NCBI GenBank assembly: GCA_035235625.1
Contig: CP141145.1
Span: 19,904,563-19,968,562, forward strand
Reading direction: 5' to 3'
Origin: Saururus chinensis
Lineage: Eukaryota > Streptophyta > Magnoliopsida > Piperales > Saururaceae
Length of the DNA stretch: 64,000 bases
Below the pieces are notes generated by a model, which was given only the letters and a program-made list of their open reading frames with translations, searched no databases and had not been told where the DNA came from. The stretch's first letter is position 1. Each line of letters begins with the position of its first letter. The position numbers and the translations under genes are program-made. Of this stretch, positions 27,801 to 38,071 are shown one piece after another.

Positions 27801-29376
27801 AACTTGGGCAGAACAATGTCGTTGCTGATGCCCTTAGTCAACAGGTTGAATTAACCGAACTGGCTTCTCTCCATCTTTCTAGCATCAGTTTTTGCTCGAA
27901 TGATCTACAATATCGCATTCAAACAACAATGGTGAAAGATCCCTTCATGTGGACCCTCCTCTAGCAAGTGAAAGAAGGCAAAACTTGTAAGTTTTGGCTT
28001 GAAAATGGGCTACTGATGACTAAGGGACAAAGGATCCATGTTCCAAAAGCAAACCAATTGCGGAAATAACTTCTTCACAAGTTCCATGACACTCCTTGGG
28101 TTGGCCATCCAGGTATCCATCGCACATTAGCCCTTCTAGAGCGGGCGTACTTCTGGCCTCACATGAGCGATGATGTTGAGGAATATGTTCGAACATGCCT
28201 TACTTGCCAACAAGACAAAGTGGAACATGAAAAACCATGGGGCCTCCTTGAATCACTGCCTGTACCACAGGGACCTTGGAAGAGTGTTTCTCTTGACTTT
28301 ATCTTGGCAATGCCCAAAGTTGGCGGATACGGTTCATTCTTGGTAGTCGGTGACCGTTTCTCTAAATATGCTACCTTCATGCCAGCTCCTAAGCATTGCA
28401 CCACTGAAGAATATGTCGACCTCTTTCTGAAGAATATTGTTAAGTATTGGGTTGTGCCCCAGACCATCGTGAGTGATTTAGATGGATGTTTCACAAGTCA
28501 CTTCTGGATGAAACTATTTAAACTGTTTGGGTCAAAGTTAAGCTTTTCATTGAGTATGCATCCTCAAACAGACGGCCAAATAGAGCATATCCATGCTCTC
28601 CTTGAAGAGTATCTATGCCACTTCATTAGTGCCAACCCGAAGAATTGGGTCAATCTCCTCAACTTTGCTTAGTTCTCCTATAATTTGCAGAAGAGCTCTG
28701 CCACTAACCAGAGCTCATTCGAGTTGGTCACTGATCACCAGCCTGCCACGCCCCACACATTAGCTCTAGGCTACACTGGCAACAGTCCCCCTTCCTTTCA
28801 CCTCACACAAGACTGGAACATAACATTTGAAATTACTCGTGCTTATCTTGAGAAAGCTGCTACCTGCACCAAGAAGTGGGCTGATCAAGGTTGGCAACCC
28901 TCCACCCTTAGTGTGGGGGATCTCATGCTCATCAAGCTCAATCCTACCCAACTCAAGCTTTTCCGCCAGCTGCACAAAGGTCTCGTTCGCAAGTATGAAG
29001 GCCCCGTACCCATCCTCCAATGGGTCGGGAAGGTATCTTACAAAGTGCAATTACCACCTTGGATGGAGATCCACCCTATCTTCCATGCGAGCTGTCTAAA
29101 GCCATACCATGCAGATGCTGAGGACCCCTCTAGACACCACCTTGCATGTGGCAATCTTAAAGTCACCACCAACGTCAAAATTCTCAACGAAATCATCGCT
29201 AATCGTGAAGTCGAATGCGGCAAAGCGACCATCCGCGAATTCCTCATCAAATTGTGAGATCTCCCACACAGCTGGGAGCTAGAAGAAGAACTCCTCAACC
29301 ACCATGCTGATCAAGTCAAAGCCTACCTCCTAGAGAAGCGTCAACAAGGACATCGACGAAATTTAGCGGGGGAGCC
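24812..29376 (+). pseudogene. Broken Ty3/gypsy chromovirus polyprotein
   Basis: Domains appear in gypsy order but in changing frames. Gag: 25080-25860, ending in a CX2CX3HX4C zinc knuckle near 25830. Aspartic protease: DTGATHTF near 26075-26100. Reverse transcriptase: 26668-27267, with MPFGLTNAP and the YLDD motif near 27065. RNase H: about 27470-27850, with [10 protein letters not shown] and VVADALS. Integrase: about 28060-28680, with an HHCC-type zinc-binding N-terminus (CLTCQQDK) and an HPQTDGQ block. A C-terminal part runs 28690-29255, and a chromodomain-like tail near 29230-29340 (REFLIKL, then SWELEEELL after a stop). Stops lie at about 25343, 27655, 27963, 28670 and 29255, and there is a shift near 27250. 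The 5' LTR and primer site are missing; the element starts next to the CACTA end at 24811. A purine tract (TTTAGCGGGGGAGCC) precedes the LTR at 29377. Not functional. Confidence 0.9.
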
Positions 29377-29842
29377 TGTCACGGATTGCGTTCCGGGCAC
29401 CCCACCAACTTCCTTTTTGCTTTACTTACATATATTTTTCCTTATTTCCATGTATTTTCTTTATTTATGTTTTGGGGTGCCACCTTGCCTGTACAACCAC
29501 TTTGGCTGCCACTCCAATCATATACAAAAAATCTCTTATGCTATATAGGGGGGAGTGAGTAGTTGTGATGTTGGTCATAGTATTGTTGCACCCATTGCAT
29601 TCACTATCAACATGTTTACAAGTAATGAATGCAAAAACACTATGACCAACAACACAACTACTCACTCCCCCTATATAACATAAGAGATTTTTTTTATATG
29701 GCTGGAGTGGAAGCCAAAGTGACTGTACGAGCATGGTAGCACCCTAAAACATAAATAAAGAAAATACATGGAAATAAGGAAAAATACATGTAAGTAAAGC
29801 AAAAAGGAAGTTGGTGGAGTGTCCGGAACGCAGCTTGTGACA
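29377..29842. repeat. 466-bp palindrome made from two inverted partial LTRs of the chromovirus
   Basis: The left arm begins TGTCACGGATTGCG right after the purine tract, as a 3' LTR should. The right arm is its reverse complement, ending CTTGTGACA at 29842. Arms of about 230 bp match closely over 'CCACCAACTTCCTTTTTGC', 'CATGTATTTTCTTTATTTAT' and 'GAGTGAGTAGTTGTG', and meet near 29610 in TTGCATTCA/TGAATGCAA. Each arm has a TATA-like CTATATAGG or GTTATATAGG (near 29542 and, on the minus strand, near 29677), so the two promoters would face each other. Confidence 0.9.
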
Positions 29843-30650
29843 GCGTGCAAACTGAACCGAGCCGGATGGACGGCGGCAGCGCGTGTGTGTGTGGGTTAGC
29901 CCACATAGGTGCACGAGTCAAACTTTTCTCTTCCCCACAAAAGTGGTTGGCCCAAGGGCCTAACTTGAAAGGCCAAACTTGTGTCTTATATACCAACAAT
30001 ATCACATTCTTCTAGGCGATGTAGGACTATTCACTCCTTCAACCAACTCACATGTGTGATTCTCATTCAGTACAAAGTGGGCTTGGGCTCTCTCTACCAT
30101 ATGAGCTTGACCCACTTAAGTAATATGGGCTCGACCCACATAAATATTATGGGTTTAACCCATGTAAATATTATACCCACCTTAATCATATGGGCTTAAG
30201 CCATTAAATATAATGCCCACTTCTAACAATCCTCCATATGAATGAGAATTGGCTAGATAACTATGCAAAATAATGTAGATAAACCGTGAAAGCAAATATT
30301 GAAAAGATCATGCATGGCGGAAAGGTAGCTTTTGGGTTTGAACCTTCCTTTGTGAAAACTATCGGGTCTACTGGCTAATCAGTGAATGTGATGTCTTGAT
30401 TGTTCAGCTATTTGTGTAATCAAGACAATAAAATTTACACAATCACTTCTCAAACACACTGTGGTTCTCATGATTGTGTTTATTTTAGCCCTGGACTAAC
30501 CTAGTTTTTATGAGTGCTCTAGAAGATATAACTTTAAAATCTTCATAGAAGCGGCCCCTTTACACTCATTTAGGTGATTCTCATTAGAAGTATCCTGCAG
30601 TACCCAACTCGAACTCTAGTCGGAGCCCCTCCTTTCATGGGGAGGGGGGA
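29843..30650. other. Retroelement-like sequence with short GGGCTTGACCCA-type repeats
   Basis: Between 30085 and 30215, three or four units of the type 'ATGGGCTCGACCCACATAA' follow each other, each a small near-palindrome. 'GATGTAGGACTATTCACTCC' near 30018 resembles a word common in plant LTRs. No coding region is supported. The element family was not identified. Confidence 0.4.
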
Positions 30651-30654
30651 GGAG

Positions 30655-31100
30655 AAGAAGAGAGTATTAGCGATGCCTATTCCTATTTATCGCTAATACA
30701 TTTTATATTATTTTATTTTTATTAGTTTTAAAATATAATGTGCAATAAAAAAATTTAAAAATTAAAATTAAATTCTCATTCCCTCTCTTCCTCCTCCCGC
30801 AGGAGTGTAACAACCCTCATCCACTCATGCTATTTTAGTCTATGTCGAATTTCTTATATATATTCATGTCTCTTTTTCTTTCCCTCTCTCTATTTTCTCT
30901 CCCACTTCTCTCTTCTCTATCTCTCCTCTCTCTCTCTCCATCTCCTCTCCTCTTCTTTCTCCACTCTCTCAATTCCCTCTGTCCTTTCTCTCTTTTCACA
31001 CATACTCTCTCTCCTCTTTCTCTCTCTTCTCTCTATTCACACATTTTCTCTCTCCTATATCTCTCTCTCATGTTTCTCTGTCTTCTCTCTATACTTTATG

Positions 31101-31174
<74 letters not shown>

Positions 31175-31853
31175 CAAGTATGAGCCCCAGCTCTAAAGAG
31201 TAGGGAGAAAGTAGGAGAATTTAATTTAATTTTTTTTTCTTATTTATTATATTTTCTATATTAAAATATTAAATAAAATATAATTTATTTGAGAAACTTT
31301 TATATTTAAATTTTTTAATATTTATTTTTTTAATATTTTATATATTTAAATAATAAAATAATAAATAATAATAATTAAAAAAATTAGAACTATTAGCAAC
31401 ACTTATAACAAAGCGTCACAGATAAATTAAGTTTTTTTAAAAAAAATTAGCCTATTTGCTATTCTTTTGAAAAAGTGTTGCAAATAAAATAATTATTATT
31501 TTTAATTTATTTTAAGACTATTAGTGATGTTTTTTTACATGCATTGGAAATAGGGGTACTATTTGCAACACATTTTAAAAAATGTTTCTAATAGTCTTAT
31601 TTTTTTTAAAAAATCCTTATTTTATTTGAGACGCTTTTAAAAACACATCACAAATACTTTAATTTTTTTAGTTTTTTTTAAAACTTATTTTATTTAAGAC
31701 GCTTATAAATAAGCATCACAAATAGTACCACTACTCACGACGTTTTTTATTTTTTTGCGATACTTTATTATGAGTCGTAAATAGTAGTTTTTAGTGACGC
31801 TTTGTATTGCGTCTCAAATAAAAGTGTTGTAAATAGTCATTTTTATTGTAGTT
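30655..31853 (+). mobile_element. CACTA-type repeat module with a (CT)n tract, right end degenerate
   Basis: The module contains an AGCGATGCC...TTATCGCTAATA inverted motif (30667-30705), an AT-rich stretch, and a CT-rich low-complexity tract (30842-31175, nearly pure (CT)n at 31100-31170). The landmark ATGAGCCCCAGCTCTAAAGAG (31179) follows, then AT-rich sequence with worn GCGACGC-type motifs. The end TTTTATTGTAGTT at 31841-31853 looks like a decayed TTGTAGTG terminus. The same order occurs at 47.4-50.0 kb (reverse) and 62.86-64.0 kb. The 113-codon open frame across the CT tract (30842-31183) is an artefact of the repeat. Confidence 0.6.
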
Positions 31854-32018
31854 ATATACAACATCATCTCCGTTAAATTCCTCAAAAAATTTTCTCATAG
31901 ACAAAAGAGTCACCTCCTTGTTTTTTGGGGTTTAACTACCTAATCCATATGGGACAAAAGCACAATTTTTGTATTATTCTAAACAAAGTTATATGTGTTA
32001 TTACAACCATCATATATC
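31854..32018 (-). pseudogene. Gypsy remnant, part 1, left of the LARD insertion
   Basis: Collinear with 15080-15245: shared anchors include 'AACATCATCTC', 'TAGACAAAAGAGT' and 'GGGTTTAAC'. The alignment continues across the LARD into 40524-40560, which shows that the LARD landed inside this remnant. There is no readable frame in this short piece. Confidence 0.65.
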
Positions 32019-34339
32019 TGTAACGACCCGTTTTTCGGTTACGCTTAACCCGGGAGGGTTAAGGGTAATTCGGTAATTTGAGATTAATGTTAAGGGTTTT
32101 CATTAGATAAAATACCCGTAGCCAGGTAGATCTTGGCATAACGAGCGTAACGATTCAAAGAACGAGCAAAACGGAGGTCGGGACCGGAAGTGATGACCTC
32201 GAGAAACATGCAATATAGGTGGGACCCACTTAAAAAGAGCACGATTTATTGCTTTAAGTGGGTTTGTATCGAAGGGCTCGATGATACGAGTCCAACAGTA
32301 CCTAGAACACGCAAATCCGAATCCGGGGTAGGGAGATACGCGCGTTTGAAGATTTGGATTTTTTAAAAAAAGAGAGAAAAGAAATTGGCGGCGCGCAGCT
32401 GGCGCGGGCAGACGCAGGATGCACGCGCCGCGAAACCGCGGGCACCGCGGTTATGAGGGCGCGACCCGCATCGCACATGGGCGCTAATCACGCCGCACGC
32501 ATTTTTGGCGGGCGCCGCCGCAGAAACAGCTGCACCGCCGGTTTTGGCGCCGCAGTTTCGGTGGCTCGGGGGCTATTTAAACCCCATTTCCTTCTGTTTT
32601 TGAACGAGATTTTCTTTTCCTCCGTTTCTGACCGTTCTGAGGCCGATTAAGGCCATTCAAGACCCGTTTCCTACTAAATTAAGCGTGTTCTACGCGATGG
32701 AGGGGTCCTTTCTTCGATTCGGAGTCCGTATAAAGAAGAAATGCCCCAAGATAAGGAGAGGTTCTACCCGTTATCCCAAAGCACCGATAAACTTCCTTTT
32801 CTCTGTTCTTGAGCCTCCCAACTCCGATTTAGTTGATTCAAGAGCCGTTCTTGACTAAATTGAGTATGTTCTACACGATGGAGGGTTCCGTTTTCTGAGT
32901 TGGTGATCGTATGAAGAGGAAATTCCCCAAGACAAGAAAAGGTTCTACCCATACCGACTAACTTTGTTTTCTCTGTTTCTGGCCATCCCAACTCCGATTT
33001 AGTCGGTCCAAGAGGCGTTCTTGACTAAATCAAGTATATTCTACACATTGGAGAGGTCTGTTCTTTGATACGGCAACCATATAAGGAGGAAATACCCCGA
33101 GACAAGGAGAAGCTCCACTCGTGATCCTTGAGCAACGAACAAGAAAAATGGACCCGAAGCAAGACGGGATTCTGTCAGGAGTTCCCAAGCTACATCAAGA
33201 GAAGTAATCCAGACTAGGGAAGGTTCTGTCTGCCGCTTATGGGCATAGAAAACGAGAAGAGTCTCCGGCAAGGAGAACATTTATACATAGTCCTTCGGTA
33301 CAGGACGAGGAACGTGTGGAGGCTAGAGGAAGCTCCGTCTAATATCTTCGGATCTGAAGGGGAGGATGCTCGTGTGAGCAACTCCGTATACCGCTACTAT
33401 ATGAGACATGAGGGCAGTAAGCTTTTCTGATCTCCCGTTTTTATTATAGAACGGTGTGTGTGCTATGCTATGTGCCTATATGCCATGCTATGTGCCTATA
33501 TACGATGCTATGTGCCTATATACTATGCTATATGCCTATATGCCATGCTATGTGCCTATATGCCATGCTATGTGCCTATATACTATGCTATGTGTCTATA
33601 TGCCATGCTATGTGCCTATATACTATGCTATGTGCCTATATGTCATGTTATGTGCCTGTATGCCATGCTATGTGCCTATATGTCATGATGTGTGCTTATA
33701 TGCCGTGATGTGTACTTATATGTCATGATGTGTGTTGTCTTGCTCTAGGGTAGAGCGAGACACGTGATATGTGTGTCCGGTCTCGGCTCAGTGATAGAGC
33801 GAGCCGGGTGATGTGCTCAGTCTCAATTCAGTAATGGACCGAGATATGTGTATGAGATTTTGATCCCGCTCTGTGGTAGAGCGAGATGTACGATTCCGTT
33901 AATTTATTAACTTCCGCTTGACTCTGATATATGATGCGTGTTTGTATACTCCGATTAAATATTCGGAGATATATATTTTATACGTATAATTTTGTGATGT
34001 TTGTTGTATGTAGTAGCCATTAGGCAGAACTACGTTCAGATTCGATCGTATTGGGATAATATCCAATACGTACGTAGGCAACCAACGGCAAGGCAACGTT
34101 GGCCCGATCCAAATCATTATAATAATATGTTTTATTCTGTTTTATACACGATGAACTATGAAGCTTCGTTGTGTGTACGTGTTCGTTACAACCTAAGTCT
34201 ACGACGTGGAAACCTTAAAGCTCCATAGTGCGTAGACGAACGTTGTACCTCTCGCACTCAGACGATGATTCCTGGCTTAAGGAAAGAGAAAATTTCTTAT
34301 TAGTGATTTTGTGGGCCCGGCTCGGGTTGGGTCGTTACA
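32019..34339 (+). repeat. 5' LTR of the LARD
   Basis: In order it holds a conserved edge, a GC-rich CpG-dense block (about 32380-32580), a TATA-like GGCTATTTAAACCCC (about 32571-32585), and three 170-181 bp subrepeats carrying the word TTCTAC at 32688, 32869 and 33039. A 20-bp minisatellite of about 13 units (33460-33735) follows, then short GAGCGAGA-type repeats (33745-33895) and a conserved terminal block to GGGTCGTTACA. Confidence 0.92.
33460..33735 (+). repeat. 20-bp minisatellite in the 5' LTR (about 13 units)
   Basis: Units of the type ATGCTATGTGCCTATATGCC are arrayed head to tail with scattered changes. A 20-bp period without stops leaves all three forward frames open, producing 76-90 codon open frames that are not genes. 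Confidence 0.93.
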
Positions 34340-34341
34340 AT

Positions 34342-34353
34342 TGGTATCGGAGC
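34342..34353 (+). promoter_or_regulatory. Primer binding site of the LARD (initiator tRNA-Met)
   Basis: TGGTATCGGAGC begins two bases after the 5' LTR. It matches the common plant retrotransposon primer site TGGTATCAGAGC, complementary to the 3' end of initiator tRNA-Met, at 11 of 12 bases. Confidence 0.9.
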
Positions 34354-35708
34354 ATCAATATGTCTGCGAGAGTGTAATAATTCTAATTTTTAATTTATGT
34401 TTTTAATGTGTTGTGATTGTTTGAAATGAATTTTGATTTTAAATTTGAAAACAAATTCTGTTCCATACATGTTATCGTTGATTTGAATTAAATCATGATT
34501 TTCAACTTTCTGTTACGAATGTACAATTTTAATTTAATTTTGAATTTCTTTTCTACACATGTAAGATTGGATTTAATACAAGCTTCTATTTTGAACTCTC
34601 TATTTGACATGTGCGACTTTAGAATAATATGGGCTCTAATTTTAAGAACTTGATTTTTACGTAGATTTTGAATTAAAATTTCTATTTGCATACCTTGCAA
34701 TCAATTTGCCATAAATGTAAATTCTGTGAATTTTAATCTTATGAAATGATTTAAAAATGTTATTATGAACAAATCGTGTCTGATTGTGACCTGTAATTTT
34801 ATTCTGCTTATGTAATGTTAAAATTACATTGAGATCTAATTTGGTTAAATTCTAATTTTATAATTAGAAGTAATTTTTATTTTCTCCTGCGTATGTGTAT
34901 CTGACCGATGGCATGCTTAGACTTCATATACGTTAATTTTAAATTAATTTAAAATTTTTGCTTTGAATATGTTACATCTGATCTAGTATGAGATTTAATT
35001 GAATAATTATTTGAGATTTTTATCACCATGTGCTACATGAAAATTTGATGTAAACATCAATTTGATTATTTGATTTTTCAATTGAATTTTATTTATAGCT
35101 TAAGCCTGAATTTGTTGCATCTTGTTTAATTTTTTTAATTTCAATCAATTTAGAAATTGGATTTCATATGAATTTTGCTTTTGAACTTTTCATATGTGAT
35201 TTATATGAAGCCCGATTTTATGAAATTTGATTTTTAATCGTGAGTTATATGAAAATTTTTTCTGAATAAGTTGATTTAGATTTAATTTAGAATTTCATTC
35301 TACATGTGTTGCATCATGTTTAATTTTTTTGGATTTAATATGAACTTTGCTTTTGAACCTTTCATTGTGTGACATTGAATTTTATATGAAGTATGATTTT
35401 TATGAATTATAATTTTAATCGTAAGTTATATGAAAATTGTTTATGAATAATTTGATTTAGAATTCATTTAGAATTCCATTTTGCATGTATTACATTGAAT
35501 TCTAGACAGATTTTGATCTTTCTAAATTTCAAATTTTCAATCGACAACGAATTGAAAATTTGTTTTCACATATGGCTTTGGATTTAATCGGAAACCTTTA
35601 TTTTTATAAATTGTGATTTTGAATTTGACTCGATTGAAAATTTTGTTTTGGCATGATTCTTTTTAAATATTTTCAACGACTTCGATTTTAAATGTATTTT
35701 AAACCGAA

Positions 35709-36785
35709 GTAGAATTACCAAGAGGTAACCACTAACCGCTCATGGTATGAGACATGTAGCGCTAGTGAAAGACTCAACGGTTAATTCTACTCGGGTATTT
35801 AAACAAAATATGATTTGAAATATGTTTTCAAAGACGGTAGAATTACCAAAAGGTAACCGCTAACCGCTCATGGTATGAGATATGTAGCGCTAGTGGAAGA
35901 CTCAACGGTTAATTCTACTCGGGTATTTAAACAAAATATGATTTGAAATATGTTTTCAAAGACGGTAGAATTACCAAGAGATAACCGCTAACCGCTCATG
36001 GTATGAGACATGTAGCGCTAGTGGAAGACTCAACGGTTAATTCTACTTGGGTATTTAAACAAAATATGATTTGAAATATGTTTTCAAAGACGGTAGAATT
36101 ACCAAGAGGTAACCGCTAACCGCTCATGGTATGAGACATGTAGCGCTAGTGGAAGACTCAACGGTTAATTCTACTCGGGTATTTAAACAAAATATGATTT
36201 GAAATATGTTTTCAAAGACGGTAGAATTTCCACGAGGTAACCGCTAACTGCTCATGGTATGGGACATGAAGCGCTAGTGGAAAACCCTACGGTTAATTCT
36301 ACTCGGGTATTGAAATTTGATTTCAAATTGTCTGTTTTAGAAAAATATTTTTGATTATTTTCAAAGGCGGTAGAACCATCTCAGAGTAACCAGCAAACAC
36401 CCACGGTATAGAAGGTGGAGTGTTAGTGGACAACTTTGCAGTAAATTCTACCGATGTATTTATACGAATCTCATTTCCAAAATATGAGTATTTTGAAAGT
36501 TTGTTTAAAATCTGTTTTGAAAAACAGTAGAAATCCCGAAGAGAAATCACTAAACACCTGCGATATGAAATATCAGGCGTTAGTGGATTGATCTAAGGTT
36601 GAATCTACTGGTGGATTTGATATGGAATTTTGATTTCAAATCCTTCAGTATTTGAAAATAGATTTGAAATTTAGTAAATTTATCTCAATTGCCTGTGGAA
36701 TTGCTAAGAAGAAACCATCAAACACTCGTGGTATAGGACATGAGGTGTTAATGGACTGCTCCAAGGTTGATTCCGCTAGTATATT
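35709..36785 (+). repeat. Tandem array of eight hairpin-forming repeats (five at exactly 128 bp)
   Basis: Units start at 35709, 35837, 35965, 36093 and 36221 (period 128), then three diverged units at about 36370, 36527 and 36695. Each carries an outer inverted pair (GTAGAATTACC with GGTTAATTCTAC) and an inner pair (CCGCTAACCGCTCATG with CATGTAGCGCTAGTGG) around a GTATGAGA-like loop, giving a possible stem-loop of about 84 nt. The diverged units keep pairing through changes on both arms. Confidence 0.9.
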
Positions 36786-36878
36786 GAAATAAATTTCGAT
36801 TACAAATCTGATTTAATCAGAAATATTTATTCGGGATTTGATTTGACAATGAAGTTTTCGATGATTTGGGTCTTCGGA

Positions 36879-37473
36879 CCGTCTGGATAGTTATTTGGTA
36901 TAAAGCCCAAAAGCTATCAATTCTGGATACCGCCAAATTTGGCATCTGGTGCGCACAGGATTGGGATGTCATGGGTAAATCCCTTCCTTTCTGTCTCGCG
37001 TCGCCCCATGGGCACGGGTGTAAGTCGTCTGGTATCGCGACATTATGTGATCAAGTTTTCAGATTTTTCGAATGATTTCAAAAGAAAGATGACACAATAT
37101 TTTCTTATGTACACAAAGCATATTCTTAGAACTTAGTTCGACCTACTGAGTATGAATTTACACCAAGATTTTGATTCGACAAAGTTTTGCTAAAAGTTTT
37201 CTACTACTTTTATGAAAACAAAGCTCTATCTTTAAAATCATCTCCTCTTTTCGAAAAATTCTCCAAATTTTGGGCAATCGTGCCGTCTGGATAGTTCTCG
37301 GTTCCTCAGAACTAAGAATTATTATGATTTTGGATACCGCCAAATTTGGCATCTAGCGCGCACAGGACTGGGATGTCATGGGTAAATCCCTTCCTTTCTG
37401 TCTCGCGTCGCCCCATGGGCGCGGGTGTAAGTCGTCTGGTATCGCGACATTATGTGATTGTGTTTTCAGATTT
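36879..37473 (+). repeat. Two conserved copies of a 190-bp block in the LARD core
   Basis: Copies lie at 36879-37067 and 37283-37473. Both start CCGTCTGGATAGTT and share 'GGATACCGCCAAATTTGGC', 'TGGGATGTCATGGGTAAATC', 'CTCGCGTCGCCCCATGGGC' and 'CGACATTATGTGAT'. The last 110 bp are almost identical, while the spacer between copies has no similarity. GC is much higher than in the surrounding core, which suggests a retained functional block, possibly a packaging or regulatory signal; that role is speculation. Confidence 0.88.
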
Positions 37474-38058
37474 CTGAATAAAAATTTATCCGATTTTGAA
37501 TTTACTATCGGATTTCGTTTATGAACGATTTATCTGATTTTGTTGAACGATCGAATTATTGAACTTTGAAAGAATGATATGTCTGATTTTGAACGACATA
37601 TCAGATTTTTGAATGAAGATTTATTTGACTTTGAATTAAATATTGAATTTTGTGAAATGATTTTTTCGACCAAATTGTCGAATTGTGAGTAACGGATAAA
37701 GGAATCCGGAAGTGTTTTGAATTGTGTTTGACGGGATTTGATTAATCCGGAATTGCCGTTTGTGTTTTGAGTTTGAATTTCAATCTATATGATCCTGACA
37801 TAAGCATCAGATTATGTTTTAAAGTGTTTTATCCGGTCATAAGTTATCGGATTATGTTGTGACGATTTTATTTGATCTAAATTATCAAATTTTATATAAA
37901 GTATTTCATACGTTTGTGAACTATTAAATTTTCTTTGTGAAGATTTCCTCCGATATTAGATTATCGGAATTTTATCTGTGATTTGTGCTTGAATAATGAC
38001 TGAGTTTTGTTATGTTTAGAAGAGTAATTTAGGCGAATTGCGAAGACGGAATTCTATT

Positions 38059-38070
38059 AAGGGGGGAAGA
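38059..38070 (+). promoter_or_regulatory. Polypurine tract of the LARD
   Basis: AAGGGGGGAAGA lies one base before the 3' LTR start at 38072, the normal position for plus-strand priming. Confidence 0.9.
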
Positions 38071-38071
38071 A

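Larger units (their letters stand above)
34354..38058 (+). other. Non-coding core of the LARD
   Basis: It has a strongly AT-rich first part (34354-35700) with recurring TGATTTTGAATTT-like wording and no readable protein domain. The hairpin repeat array follows at 35709-36785, a duplicated conserved block at 36879-37473, and a last part rich in ATCGGATT/TATCAGATT words (37480-38040). Small open frames such as 36866-37075 fall in the duplicated block and are not supported as genes. Confidence 0.8.

Noticed and set aside
33464..33735. CRISPR-like array
   Set aside because: 20-bp units are contiguous without unique spacers, and the context is a plant LTR.
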